Positions 41,273 to 50,800 of a DNA stretch of 64,000 nt are shown piece by piece. This DNA comes from Methylomusa anaerophila (GTDB lineage: Bacteria > Bacillota > Negativicutes > Sporomusales > Sporomusaceae): assembly GCF_003966895.1 (NCBI RefSeq), contig NZ_AP018449.1, positions 2,869,501 through 2,933,500 of the forward strand. The letters run 5' to 3'. The position numbers and the translations under genes are program-made. Below the pieces are notes generated by a model, which had not been told where the DNA came from, searched no databases, and worked only from the letters and a program-made list of their open reading frames with translations. How positions within the stretch are numbered: position 1 is the first letter of the stretch; each line of letters begins with the position of its first letter.

Positions 41273-42328
41273 CTAAACGAAGTCTTTATCTTCTTCTTCT
41301 TCTTTATCCTTTTCTTTCCTTTGGTCCACAATCCATATGGAGCCGCAGACTTTTTTGGCTTTTTTCTTGATTCGGGCGGCAATTTCACCGATTTCCAGAT
41401 AATTGTTGAAATTGCGGTAACGGTTGTGTACGATGGCGATGGAGATACTCATAATAGGAAAGGATTCAAGATGGCCTTTGCGGTTATAAACTTTTATACA
41501 TCCCCGTTCCAGATCCTCAGTCGCATAAAAAGAATGAATTCCTTTGTCAAATTCCTGGGTAATTGACTCAGCCAGCTCTTCCGGATTGTCACCATCGATC
41601 TCGATAATAAAATCGTCGCCGCCGATGTGGCCTAAAAAGGAAATGCTAAAGGAAGGATCAAAGTTTAGTAAACAAGATGCCAGCAAATCAGCGGTAAATT
41701 TAATTACTTTGTCTCCATGCTCAAATCCATACTTATCGTTAAATGCTTTAAAATTGTCTAAATCGATGTATAAAACGCCAAAATGACTGCTGACGCTTTT
41801 AATTACTGTTTGCTTAAGTCGTTCTTCGATCATAAGATTTCCCGGCAACCCGGTCAGCGGATTAGCCTGGGCGGCGTAGCGAATTTGAAGGTCGGTTAAT
41901 TGTCTCAGCAGTTGGATAATGGATACCGTTCCCAGGTATTGGCCATTGTCAACAACAATGATCAAGTCATACAATTGTTCTTCCATACGCTCAAAAACGT
42001 AATTGGAAACCTGTTCCAACGGGAGGGAAGATTCCACGATGGTAGGATGTTTATCCATTATCAGTTCAACAGGACGTCTAGAATAGAGGGATACTCCATA
42101 CTTGGAACTTAAATGGAAATGCATTTTGTTTTTCATTAATAGGCCGACAGGTGTCATTTCATCCACAATCACAATACCTTGCGCATTCGTCTGGGTAAAA
42201 ATTTCGCTTACTTTCTCCACCGCAGTTTGTCTTGAGACAAAGGGACTTCTTTGGACCATGCTGCCCATAAGAATGCCGGACATCTGCGGCAGAGGGGACA
42301 AATGAGAGGCAACTTTAGTTGGATTCAC
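41273..42328 (-). CDS. CBS-pair + GGDEF-type domain protein
   Basis: This 351-residue cytosolic protein has two CBS repeats (about residues 25-140; VDEMTPVGLLMKN and VVDNGQYLGTVSIIQLL) and a GGDEF domain from about 160 (NPLTGLPGN, YIDLDNFKAFNDKYGFEHGD). The active motif reads GGDDF (HIGGDDFIIEI), a conservative change of the usual Glu, so cyclase activity may be low or kept. No I-site RxxD precedes it. CBS domains bind adenosyl ligands, suggesting an energy-linked control of c-di-GMP. The GTG start follows GGAG. A charged tail (KEKDKEEEEDKDFV) ends it. Confidence 0.9.
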   Translation of the reverse strand: MNPTKVASHLSPLPQMSGILMGSMVQRSPFVSRQTAVEKVSEIFTQTNAQGIVIVDEMTPVGLLMKNKMHFHLSSKYGVSLYSRRPVELIMDKHPTIVESSLPLEQVSNYVFERMEEQLYDLIIVVDNGQYLGTVSIIQLLRQLTDLQIRYAAQANPLTGLPGNLMIEERLKQTVIKSVSSHFGVLYIDLDNFKAFNDKYGFEHGDKVIKFTADLLASCLLNFDPSFSISFLGHIGGDDFIIEIDGDNPEELAESITQEFDKGIHSFYATEDLERGCIKVYNRKGHLESFPIMSISIAIVHNRYRNFNNYLEIGEIAARIKKKAKKVCGSIWIVDQRKEKDKEEEEDKDFV

Positions 42329-42427
42329 ATTATCATCTCCGCTAAAATCTGCTTTACTCTTTACTCTTGTGCTTTTCTACGATGACAAAGAACTTTCCTG
42401 CTATCGATTGTTAAGTATTCGTTATGT

Positions 42428-42475
42428 TTAGCGTTATTTGTCGAATATGCTTTTTGATTAGCGTTATTTGTCGAA
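42428..42475. repeat. 18-bp direct repeats between divergent genes
   Basis: TTAGCGTTATTTGTCGAA occurs at 42428-42445 and 42458-42475, identical, at 30-base spacing (near three helical turns). It lies about 100 bases before both divergent starts (CBS-GGDEF and lemA) and could bind a regulator. Confidence 0.55.
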
Positions 42476-42563
42476 AAAACTCTCCGGGATAGTTGTTAAC
42501 AAGAAAAAACTGATATAATATAAATGAGTTGCGACAATTTAAATACTTTGGGAGGTGCCCTTA

Positions 42564-43115
42564 TTGAAAGGTTGGATTATTGCCGGGATCATTATTGCAC
42601 TCCTGGCCATAGTAGGTGTCGGCGGGTATAACAATTTAGTCTCTCTTAATGAATCAGTTAACGGCAAGTGGAGCCAAATCGAGAACCAGCTTCAGCGCCG
42701 GGCTGATCTAATTCCCAATTTGGTTAATACGGTAAAAGGGTTTGCGGCCCAGGAGCAGCAGGTGATTAAATCCATTACCGATGCCAGGGCCAACCTGGCG
42801 GGCGCCCAGGGGCCGGCGGCGAAAGCCCAGGCTGATGCCGAACTTAGCAGTGCGTTAAGCCGGCTGCTGGTGGTTGTGGAAAACTACCCCAATTTGAAAT
42901 CGGACCAAACATTTAAAGCTCTTATGGATGAGCTTGCGGGGACTGAAAACCGGATTGCGGTAGCCCGCAAAGATTATAATGATGCCGTGCAGGGCTACAA
43001 TACCAAAATACGTTCTTTTCCCACAAGCCTGTATGCCGGGGCCATGGGATTCGGGGCCAAAGAATATTTTAGGGCCGAAGAAGGTGCAAAAACCGTTCCC
43101 GAAGTTAAGTTTTAG
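42564..43115 (+). CDS. LemA family protein
   Basis: This 183-residue protein starts at TTG 42564 after GGGAGGTG; the GTG at 42555 overlaps that site. An N-terminal transmembrane segment (IIAGIIIALLAIVGVGGYNNLV) is followed by the LemA helical bundle: WSQIENQLQRRADLIPNLVNT and ENRIAVARKDYNDAVQGYNT. The family is membrane bound and often paired with a TPM-domain protein as here, 14 bases downstream. Its role is not firmly known; it is linked to envelope maintenance. Confidence 0.95.
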   Translation: MKGWIIAGIIIALLAIVGVGGYNNLVSLNESVNGKWSQIENQLQRRADLIPNLVNTVKGFAAQEQQVIKSITDARANLAGAQGPAAKAQADAELSSALSRLLVVVENYPNLKSDQTFKALMDELAGTENRIAVARKDYNDAVQGYNTKIRSFPTSLYAGAMGFGAKEYFRAEEGAKTVPEVKF

Positions 43116-43129
43116 CGAGTGGAGGGGCC

Positions 43130-43891
43130 ATGATGAAAAAGTGGCTGACCTGGCTGATACTGGGCGCCTACCTCGCGCTTGCCGCGGTAGCCTTTGCTCA
43201 GCCTGATATTCCCCCGGCGCCGGCCAGCAGTATCTACGCGCAGGATTTTGCCGGGGTATTAAGTGGTGAGACCAAGTCACGGATTAACAGTCTTGGCAGT
43301 CAATTGGCAGCTAAGACGAAAGCCCAGGTTGTCGTCGTTACGGTTAAGAGCCTGGAGGGGGCGGCGCTTGAGGATTACGCCCTCGGAATATTGCGGCAAT
43401 GGGGTGTTGGCGACAAGACACTCAACAACGGTGTTGTTATGCTGGTAGCCGTCAGTGACCGCCAGTCCCGGATAGAGGTCGGTTATGGCCTGGAAGGCGC
43501 CCTGCCGGATGCTAAAACCGGCAGGATTCAGGACGAATACATGATTCCGCATTTTCAGCGGGGAGATTATGACCAGGGTATTTTAAACGGATACCAGGCT
43601 CTTGTCACCGAGACGGCTAAGGAATACAATCTGGAACTGAAGACGGATGCCAAGCCTGTTCCTACGGCTCGAACAGACAGCAGAGAATCCTGGTGGGATA
43701 CGTTGCCGTGGTGGGCTCAGCTTGCAATGATTGCCGGCGTCTTAGTCCTGTTTATGTTTGACTGGCTGTTCCTGGGCGGCGCGATTACCTTTCTCCTGCT
43801 TTCGCTTATCCGCCGGGGAGGCGGCGGTGGAGGAGGAGGCGGTTTTGGCGGCGGTTCCGGCGGCGGCGGCGGTTCCAGCAGAAAATGGTGA
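43130..43891 (+). CDS. TPM-domain membrane protein (YgcG/DUF477 family)
   Basis: This 253-residue protein has a signal peptide (WLTWLILGAYLALAAVAFAQP), a TPM domain (about residues 35-155; VVTVKSLEGAALEDYALGIL, RQSRIEVGYGLEGALPD), a transmembrane segment (QLAMIAGVLVLFMFDWLFLG) and a Gly-rich tail (RRGGGGGGGGGFGGG and further). It forms the standard pair with LemA, in the same operon. TPM proteins are also found in photosystem repair, but in bacteria the function is poorly defined. A start at ATG 43133 is possible. Confidence 0.93.
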   Translation: MMKKWLTWLILGAYLALAAVAFAQPDIPPAPASSIYAQDFAGVLSGETKSRINSLGSQLAAKTKAQVVVVTVKSLEGAALEDYALGILRQWGVGDKTLNNGVVMLVAVSDRQSRIEVGYGLEGALPDAKTGRIQDEYMIPHFQRGDYDQGILNGYQALVTETAKEYNLELKTDAKPVPTARTDSRESWWDTLPWWAQLAMIAGVLVLFMFDWLFLGGAITFLLLSLIRRGGGGGGGGGFGGGSGGGGGSSRKW

Positions 43892-43907
43892 TTCAATAAA
43901 AAATCCC

Positions 43908-44097
43908 AGGCTGTTCAAAAACGAGCATAGCTAGGCGCACCGGAAGAGCCCGCCGCGCCGCGTACTTGGGGGGTACGCAAGAGCACGTCGCCATAGAGAG
44001 TTACTTTATGCGAAAAGTTAGAGTGTAAGTAAAACAACTTGCATACTAACCCGAGCTCTGAGGAGCAACGACGCTAGGCGAAGTTTTTCAACAGCCT
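43908..44097. repeat. 190-bp dispersed repeat with terminal inverted repeats (family A, copy 2)
   Basis: AGGCTGTTCAAAAAC (43908-43922) and GTTTTTCAACAGCCT (44083-44097) are inverted copies with one mismatch. Interior blocks CGTACTTGGGGGGTACGC and GGAGCAACGACGC match copy 1 at 2690-2881. No coding frame. It sits between the TPM gene and the convergent DUF3786-like gene. Confidence 0.7.
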
Positions 44098-44098
44098 G

Positions 44099-44146
44099 CA
44101 ATAAAGATAACCGGGGAATAGTTCCCCGGTTATCTTTATTGTTTTA
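44099..44146. terminator. 20-bp perfect bidirectional terminator
   Basis: CAATAAAGATAACCGGGGAA and its exact complement surround a 3-base loop, with T's following on the plus strand. It overlaps the end of the minus-strand DUF3786-like gene. Confidence 0.85.
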
Positions 44147-44756
44147 ACGCCAGTTGGACCAGTTTGTCCGCAGCCTGACATCCAAGGCCGATAATGCTTT
44201 CGATATGCAGGAAATGCTGGATGGAAGGGTCGAAAAGGATAGTGGCGTTGGCGGGAATTTCTTCGTCTCCTTCCCAGATAACAATACACAGAGGGATTTT
44301 GGGAAACACCTGGAAGGTGGCGGACACGTCGCCAAAGGCGGCGGGCTTACCGCCCAGAGAGGCAGCACATTTCAGCAAGAGTTCCGGTTGCTGGCCAAAG
44401 GCTTTGATTAGACCGCCGATTGCTTCCTTGTGAAACGCAGGGTAAAACAGGATTCCCCCATTCGGTATCTCTTTTAGACTAACCCATTTATTGGCGATTT
44501 CTTCTTTGGACTGGAAATAGCTAAGATAATGCAATATCAATATGGCCGCCCCGATTGGGGGAACGCTTCCGTCCGGCTCTTTGCCAATCGTTTCGCTGCC
44601 ACAGTCTACGATGTAGTTTTCATTGAGAAAGGGTACTATAAACCACTGTTTGCTGCTTACATATTCTACATCCATGCTGGCGGCAATTTCTGCCGGCGTC
44701 TTGCTTTTTAGGTCGCGCCAGCCTTTGTTGTAAGCAATACGGTAATTTGTGTCCAA
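44136..44756 (-). CDS. DUF3786-like protein
   Basis: This 206-residue cytosolic protein starts at TTG 44756, six bases after AGGAGGG; the longer frame lacks a ribosome site. It has YRIAYNKGWRDLK, the block PIGAAILILHYLSYFQSK and PLCIVIWEGDEEIPANATILF, a pattern of DUF3786 proteins found in anaerobes, sometimes beside corrinoid or radical enzymes. Cys residues (VDCGSETIG, LLKCAA) are few. Function unknown. It is monocistronic. Confidence 0.72.
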   Translation of the reverse strand: MDTNYRIAYNKGWRDLKSKTPAEIAASMDVEYVSSKQWFIVPFLNENYIVDCGSETIGKEPDGSVPPIGAAILILHYLSYFQSKEEIANKWVSLKEIPNGGILFYPAFHKEAIGGLIKAFGQQPELLLKCAASLGGKPAAFGDVSATFQVFPKIPLCIVIWEGDEEIPANATILFDPSIQHFLHIESIIGLGCQAADKLVQLALKQ

Positions 44757-44953
44757 ATAAATCCCTCCTAAATTCTTGAGTGCCGGGTAAGCTGTACTTA
44801 TATTTAACACTATCGGTTATATTAATTACAAGGGTCCGGAACGAAAAATTCTACCGGGTCCGGTTTCAGGCCGGGGCAGAATGTATAAAAACGCGAAGGA
44901 GAATAAGAATATTTAGCGAAATAATATTAACAAATAACTTGGAGGTGACACCT

Positions 44954-45184
44954 ATGATTTTTTCGTTTGAGTGCCCATCCTGTAAGAAAACCATTGAAGT
45001 TTCCCATCAGGAAATGAAAAAGAACCCGGCGGTTGTAAAATGCCGCCTTTGCGGGGATGCTCCGGCTCCGGATATTATGACGGCCTACCAGAATATAGGA
45101 AAAACCATTACCGAACTCTACGGTTGCTGCGAGTGCAGCGAGGACAGCAGCAGGAAGTGGCTGCCGAAAGAAGTGAAATTATAG
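44954..45184 (+). CDS. small zinc-ribbon-like protein
   Basis: This 76-residue protein starts at ATG 44954 after GGAGGTGAC; the longer frame from 44780 lacks support. It has two CxxC pairs, CPSCKK and CRLCGD, spaced like a zinc ribbon, and a further CCEC near the C-terminus. The rest is a short helix (TAYQNIGKTITELYG). It may bind metal or act as an adaptor; no family name is recognised. A perfect hairpin at 45222 follows. Confidence 0.7.
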   Translation: MIFSFECPSCKKTIEVSHQEMKKNPAVVKCRLCGDAPAPDIMTAYQNIGKTITELYGCCECSEDSSRKWLPKEVKL

Positions 45185-45221
45185 AAGCGAATATACAGTC
45201 ATTTTTTGAGAATGAAGATGA

Positions 45222-45262
45222 GAGACCGTCTTAAAAGCTTTCCAAGCTTTTAAGACGGTCTC
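45222..45262. terminator. 19-bp perfect hairpin with 3-base loop
   Basis: GAGACCGTCTTAAAAGCTT and its exact complement flank TCC. There is no T run after the hairpin, so it may be a processing or stability element rather than a classic terminator. It lies between the zinc-ribbon gene and msrA, 40 bases before the msrA start. Confidence 0.6.
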
Positions 45263-45301
45263 CGTACAGTAGCAGAACATAACTTAAAGGGGGAGAGCAG
45301 T

Positions 45302-45805
45302 ATGAAAAAGATCTGGCTTGCCGGCGGCTGTTTCTGGGGGGTGGAAGCGTATTTTCAACAGCTTAAAGGGGTTCTTGCCACAATTGTGGGATATGGGCAG
45401 GGAAACGTTGAAAATCCTTCCTATCGACAGGTTTGTTCCGGGTTAACCGGTCACACGGAAGTCTGCGAAGTGACTTATGACGAAAGCGTGTTATCGTTGC
45501 GCGGGGTATTGGAACATTTCTTCCGCATAATTGATCCAACTGCTTTAAACCGCCAGGGACCTGACCGGGGAACTCAGTACCGGACAGGCGTCTACTTCAC
45601 GGATGAAGGTGACAGGCAGGTTATGATGGATTATATTGCAGCCATACGGTCACGCTACAGAGAACCTATTGTGGTTGAAGTGGAACCTTTAAGAAATTTC
45701 TATCCGGCTGAGGAGTATCACCAGGATTATTTAGGCAAAACACCAGGCGGCTATTGCCACGTTAATTTAAATTTGGCTAGACCGGAGGAACGCAAATTGA
45801 TTTGA
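45302..45805 (+). CDS. msrA: peptide-methionine (S)-S-oxide reductase MsrA
   Basis: This 167-residue enzyme repairs methionine-S-sulfoxide in proteins with a thiol relay. The catalytic motif GGCFWGVEAYF and the substrate pocket block QYRTGVYFTDEGDRQ are present, with IDPTALNRQGPDRGTQY between them and EEYHQDYLGKTPGGYCHVN at the end. The length matches stand-alone MsrA without MsrB. GGGGGAG precedes the ATG. A terminator follows. It fits with the peroxiredoxin and cytochrome bd genes as oxidative protection. Confidence 0.97.
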   Translation: MKKIWLAGGCFWGVEAYFQQLKGVLATIVGYGQGNVENPSYRQVCSGLTGHTEVCEVTYDESVLSLRGVLEHFFRIIDPTALNRQGPDRGTQYRTGVYFTDEGDRQVMMDYIAAIRSRYREPIVVEVEPLRNFYPAEEYHQDYLGKTPGGYCHVNLNLARPEERKLI

Positions 45806-45884
45806 GAAAGGAAAACTGCTTATATTAACTTAATAAGTTTGCCTAATGGAACCCAAATCCTTTTTGTCGGGATGAAAAAGAGCG

Positions 45885-45938
45885 ATAAAAAATGAAGAAC
45901 GGCTAACGTCTAATTGTTAGTTGTTCTTCATTTTTTAT
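45885..45938. terminator. terminator after msrA
   Basis: ATAAAAAATGAAGAAC and GTTCTTCATTTTTTAT pair perfectly, with inner AAC/GTT pairing, about 80 bases after the msrA stop. A and T tracts allow both directions. Confidence 0.85.
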
Positions 45939-46080
45939 TAAAACATTTAACAATAAGCAGGAAATATTTGATAACGATGAAAAATAATAATATATTTTTT
46001 ATTTAAGGAATGAAAAAATTCTGATATGGGGTATTACAGCGGATAACATTCAATAATGGCAATTTAAAAGGATTTCTTCA

Positions 46081-47568
46081 ATGGAGATGATTATGATCAT
46101 AACAGAATCCATGCAAAACTTATTTAACCATTATTTCTGGCGGCTGTTTCAATTTTATTTGCTTGCCAATATTGGCTGGCACCTCTATATTGCAGTGACG
46201 CATGATCCAGGGGCATTCTATATCGGTTGGATTATCCCTCTCTTTTTTATCGGACTGTTTGTTCAGTTATTCATCAGTACCGTCCGTCCGAGTCAAGCAC
46301 GGTATTATTATTGTGTTCTCTTCCTGCTATTCTTCGCCGGTTGGCAAATATGGCTCAGCTATTTAATGCTCAATGAATTGCGGCTTTTTCTGCTTTCTTT
46401 GCTGTCTGGTTTCTTAGTATTGCTATATTTGAACCATCGGCGTTTCGGCGTAAAACAAAGGCGAGCATTGCTTAGTTTATTTTCTGCTGTTTTGGTTGCA
46501 ATACCAGCAAATTACTTGGGATATGAAGTGCTGATATATAAACAGCAACCTGCCTATTCCGAGTGGGCTGAGTTCGCAGAAACTCACCGCGCAATGGGGA
46601 CGTTCGAGTTTAACTGGTTAAATGAAAGCGCTATTGTGGGCAGGTTTGAAATGCCAAACGAACACAATGATTTGAGTCCTTTAAGAGTATTCGATCTTAA
46701 CACCGGGCAGCTTACTATTATTGATATTGGGGGTGGTAAAAGTAGTGTTTCAAGGCATGGAAACTGGGTTGGTTATATCCGCCTGATTGATAAGCCTAAG
46801 AAATCCGTTCAGTATATACGGCAAGAAATGCCGGATGGACCAAAAGAAATAATGTTGGAGGCCGAATCTTTTGGTCTAGGTTCTTTTCGTTTATTGTCTC
46901 CTGACGGTCAAAAAGTATTTTTCCGGGGCAGTTTTAACAAGGGTATTCCGAGTCCGAAAGTCGTCTACTGGCCCTGGGAACAAACGAGCTGGGTAGCGGA
47001 CATCAAGGTGGCTTGGCTGCCGGATAGCCAAGCCATACTGATAGCGCAGAGAGATGAGAGCACCGGCTATAAATTGCAGTTAAACGTGTACTCACTGGAC
47101 TTGAAAGTAATCGGCAGCATACCTGTTGGGGAGGAAATTACTCTTATCAAGGACCTGAAAATCAGCCCGGACGGTCAAATGCTCTATGCCCAAACGATGC
47201 ACCGGTATGATGTCTCCCTGGACTATTATAACCTGCGGGAACCGGAAAAAGGTTGGCGAACGGCGGTCTCTCACCTGGTGCACGACTGGGATGTCGGCGC
47301 CGGCGGCAAGCTTGTCTATGCAAACACCCCCTATTCATCAGGTTATTTTGATTTTCTTAATCCAAGAGCTCTGGCAACCAGAGGTATTTGGCTGTTCAAT
47401 CCCGAGGATGGCAATGTTGTCAGGTTAACCACCCATCCGGATGAACTGCCTAAATTTTCTCCCAGTGGCAACCAAATCGCTTTTAGGCGCCACTATCAGT
47501 CTCCGTCCAGCCAGTACGCAATCCCGTCCGATTTAATAATCATCAAGAAAACCGGTTCTTCTAATTAA
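46081..47568 (+). CDS. membrane protein with C-terminal TolB-type beta-propeller
   Basis: This 495-residue protein has about five hydrophobic segments in residues 15-150 (LLANIGWHLYIAV, IGWIIPLFFIGLFVQLF, YYYCVLFLLFFAGWQIWL, LFLLSLLSGFLVLLYL, LLSLFSAVLVAIPANYLGY). The soluble domain of about 330 residues has PD40-like blades: LLSPDGQKVFFRG, ISPDGQMLYAQTM, FSPSGNQIAFRRHY. I know no named family with this pairing. It lies 20 bases upstream of the lipase/RTX gene on the same strand and so is probably co-transcribed with it; a role in export, folding or lipid sensing of the RTX product is a guess. Start ATG 46081 has AAAGGA upstream; 46093 is an alternative. Confidence 0.75.
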   Translation: MEMIMIITESMQNLFNHYFWRLFQFYLLANIGWHLYIAVTHDPGAFYIGWIIPLFFIGLFVQLFISTVRPSQARYYYCVLFLLFFAGWQIWLSYLMLNELRLFLLSLLSGFLVLLYLNHRRFGVKQRRALLSLFSAVLVAIPANYLGYEVLIYKQQPAYSEWAEFAETHRAMGTFEFNWLNESAIVGRFEMPNEHNDLSPLRVFDLNTGQLTIIDIGGGKSSVSRHGNWVGYIRLIDKPKKSVQYIRQEMPDGPKEIMLEAESFGLGSFRLLSPDGQKVFFRGSFNKGIPSPKVVYWPWEQTSWVADIKVAWLPDSQAILIAQRDESTGYKLQLNVYSLDLKVIGSIPVGEEITLIKDLKISPDGQMLYAQTMHRYDVSLDYYNLREPEKGWRTAVSHLVHDWDVGAGGKLVYANTPYSSGYFDFLNPRALATRGIWLFNPEDGNVVRLTTHPDELPKFSPSGNQIAFRRHYQSPSSQYAIPSDLIIIKKTGSSN

Positions 47569-47587
47569 TATCAGGGAGGAAAAGAGA

Positions 47588-47854
47588 ATGGAAATAACCC
47601 AGGCGCAACTAATTAAATATGCCAAGATGGCAAGAGCGGCGTATATTGACGGTTCCCAAAAATGTATTGATGAGCTTTCCGCACAGGGATATTATCAAAA
47701 AGATGTGATTGATAACCCTGACAACGGGGGTTATGCGCGTATTTTCGAAAGTAATACGGAAGTTATCGTAGCTTTCCAGGGAACTGAGCAATTAATTGAC
47801 ACAGGAGATTGGTGGACACGGGGTGAGAATCAATACAGCGGAATGCATATTTAG
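47588..47854 (+). pseudogene. N-terminal fragment of a frameshifted lipase/RTX protein
   Basis: An 88-codon frame with AGGGAGGAAAA before its ATG encodes the N-terminus of a class 3 lipase-like fold: YAKMARAAYIDGSQKCIDEL, VIVAFQGTEQLIDTGDWWT. It ends at TAG 47852 just as the homologous reading continues in the frame of the next feature (NAYLENVVAKAKKDG from about 47842). The two frames overlap in 47827-47854; a change of one base near 47840 would join them into one protein of about 1165 residues. No slippery heptamer is seen, so mutation or sequencing error is more likely than programmed frameshifting. Confidence 0.75.
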
Positions 47855-50800
47855 AAAATGTCGTTGCAAAAGCGAAGAAGGACGGAAAAAGGGTATCTTT
47901 TACAGGGGATAGTTTAGGCGGGTTTCTAGCGCAGATGGCTGCGTTGCAGTTTGAGGCGCCGGCGGTTTGTTTTAATACGACAAAAATTACTACAGAAGGT
48001 AAGGAACAAGTTGAAGGATATAAAAAGTTAGACCAAGACAATATTTTAAAATTTGGCAACCAGGATATAAATATCATCAATTATGACGGCGAATTTTTAC
48101 ATAATATACCGGGTGGAGTTGATATCGGGGCAAAAATATATACAATGCCAAATCCTGGTGGAGCAGTGAGCCGGACTTTGGGTGGCGTGGCCCCGACTTT
48201 TATATCCATTTATTTGCATGATATTGATTTTATTGTTAATGATCTGGTTACCGGTGTCCATCCGGTAAAAGGGAATATTAATTTGACGTACTATATTAAT
48301 AATTTATTGGGAACAAATTCCGATATAAAGTATGCCGCCAAACTAATCCCGTATACGGGAACATGGACAACAATTGATAATCCGTATTCACCTATCCCGG
48401 CGATTGGGGAAAACCCTGACAGCGACTATCAGATAATTACACAATACAAACCTGATTTTTCTATGCCCAATGGAACTAAGGAGGTTGTTCTTAAACCTTA
48501 TGCGCTTTTTTCTATTACAAAAGTAAATGCAAGTACGTCGGTTTATCCTGATGGTGTATCATCAGTAAAAAGTTTTGATGTAAATTTCCAGGGAGTGGTA
48601 ACTAAACTTGATTATTGCGGCACTGATGACAAGGAGAAAATTAGTATTGGCTCTACTAAGGTGGAGGGAATGGAACGTAATAACTGGGATATAGAAATAA
48701 CTGGCGAAGACAGCTATGAATTTGTAAACTATCGCATTTGGCTGGAGGATGGAGGGCTGGTACCATCGTACTGGAAATTTGTTGGAGCAGGTTATCCGGT
48801 TGAGATTAAGTATATATACGAGGACGGTACAGCAAGACCTGACAAAAAAGTATATTTAGATGGTAGTGGGCCGTCAAATCCCCTGACTTTTTCCGAACTG
48901 TGTAATTATGATCAAAGTGTAGAGCAGGTAGTAGTACATAATATGCTTGAGGCGTGGGGATATCCGGAAGCGGGTTACCGACAATACCAACCGGATCCCA
49001 TGACCGTCTATGGGGGTGGGGGTGATGATGAAATAGTGAATAACAGCAATACTAAATGTACATTAAACGGCGGTGACGGCGACGACTATATAGTGGGAGG
49101 AACAGCCTCCGATCTTTTGATTGGTGGAAACGGCAATGATGAGATTTTGGATTTTTGCTCTGATACTACAACCCTGGACGGAGGTCTAGGAGATGACTAT
49201 TTGTCCGGAAAAAATGACGTGTATTTATATGGCGTAAACTATGGTAACGATTATATTATTGACAATAATGGCCTGGTCAAAATGCAGGGAATCAAACTCG
49301 ATGATCTTTCAAGGTGTAAAATTGATACAGATGGGCTTCCAACTAGCAGACCTATTGTATTATCCCAAACAAAGGAACAACTCGAATACTCCGGTGGACT
49401 GACTTTTCAATTGGAAGATGTGACGCTGACCGGGGAAGAATTGATGCGGTATATAGCAACAAAAGGTACGGGCTCCGATGATTATCTTTCAGGCACAATA
49501 AGCGATGATCAAATCGAGGGATATAGTGGTGATGATTATCTTGGATATAGTGCCAAAGATTTTTTGGCAGGTATTAGCGGCGGCAGTGATACATTCGACG
49601 GTGGCGAAGGTCAAGATATTCTAAGATCCGGTTTTTATAACGACACTTTAATTGGCGGTTCGGGTAATGATTGGATTGTCCTTAACGGTCATCGCTCTAC
49701 CGTCATGTGGGGTAGGGGCAGTGAGAATGATTTAGTAGAATACTCTAATCAGTTATACACTGACTTAGTACAACTTCTTGGTCAGTACGAAATTAATACT
49801 CCGGCCATAGTAAGTCAATTTGGTAATGAGGTGATCGAAAACAAAATTACTTTTGACAAATTGTCGATGAATGATGTGTTCTTTGCTGTAGACGATAATG
49901 ATTTGATTTTTGAAGTTGTTGACACAAAGGAGATTTTACGTATCAGCGATTGGAAGGACACAAAATATATCTCACTGTTTGAATTTGCAGATGGAACATT
50001 GACCGCAGAAGAAATGTCTGCAAGATATGATTTGGTGGAAAAAATGTTAAATATGACGAATCAAAACTCCGATGCTCCGGAAGATAACGTTAATTATTTG
50101 GAGGGTTCTTACGGGGATGATTTCGTGCTTGGTTCGCTCGGGAATGATATCATCAACGGATCAGATGGTAAAGACTCGCTGTACGGTGGAACAGGTGATG
50201 ATTTTGTTGATGGAGGATACGGCAACGATTATGTTGATGGTGAAACGGGAAGCGATTTTATTTTCGGCGGATTGGGAAATGATACTCTCACAGGGGGCGC
50301 CGGCAATGACTACCTGGTCAGCGGCGAAGGAGACGACACCATGTATGGCGGTTCCGGCGATGACACTTATGTAGTAGATAATACCGGTGATATTGTAACT
50401 GAGGACTCTAACGAGGGCACAGATACAGTACAATCGTCTATTACCTATATGCTGGGAGCCAACGTTGAGAACCTGACATTAGTCGGCACTGATGCAATTA
50501 ACGGCAGCGGGAATGAACTGGATAATGTGATTACAGGCAATACTGCCAACAACACCTTTAGCGGCGGCGCGGGCAACGATAGCATCAGCGGTGAAGCGGG
50601 CAATGACACGTTTTATGGCGGGTACGGCAGTGACAGCCTCTATGGTGGTGACGGCAACGATTATCTCTACGGCGATGACAATAATGATTACCTGGATGGC
50701 GGTATCGGCAATGACTACCTGATCGGCGGCAAAGGCAGCGACACCATGTATGGCGGTACCGGCAACGATACACTGACCGGCGGCACCGGCAACGATTTCC

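Noticed and set aside
47840..47860. Programmed -1 frameshift in the lipase/RTX gene
   Set aside because: No slippery heptamer in the right register and no downstream pseudoknot seen; mutation or error is simpler.
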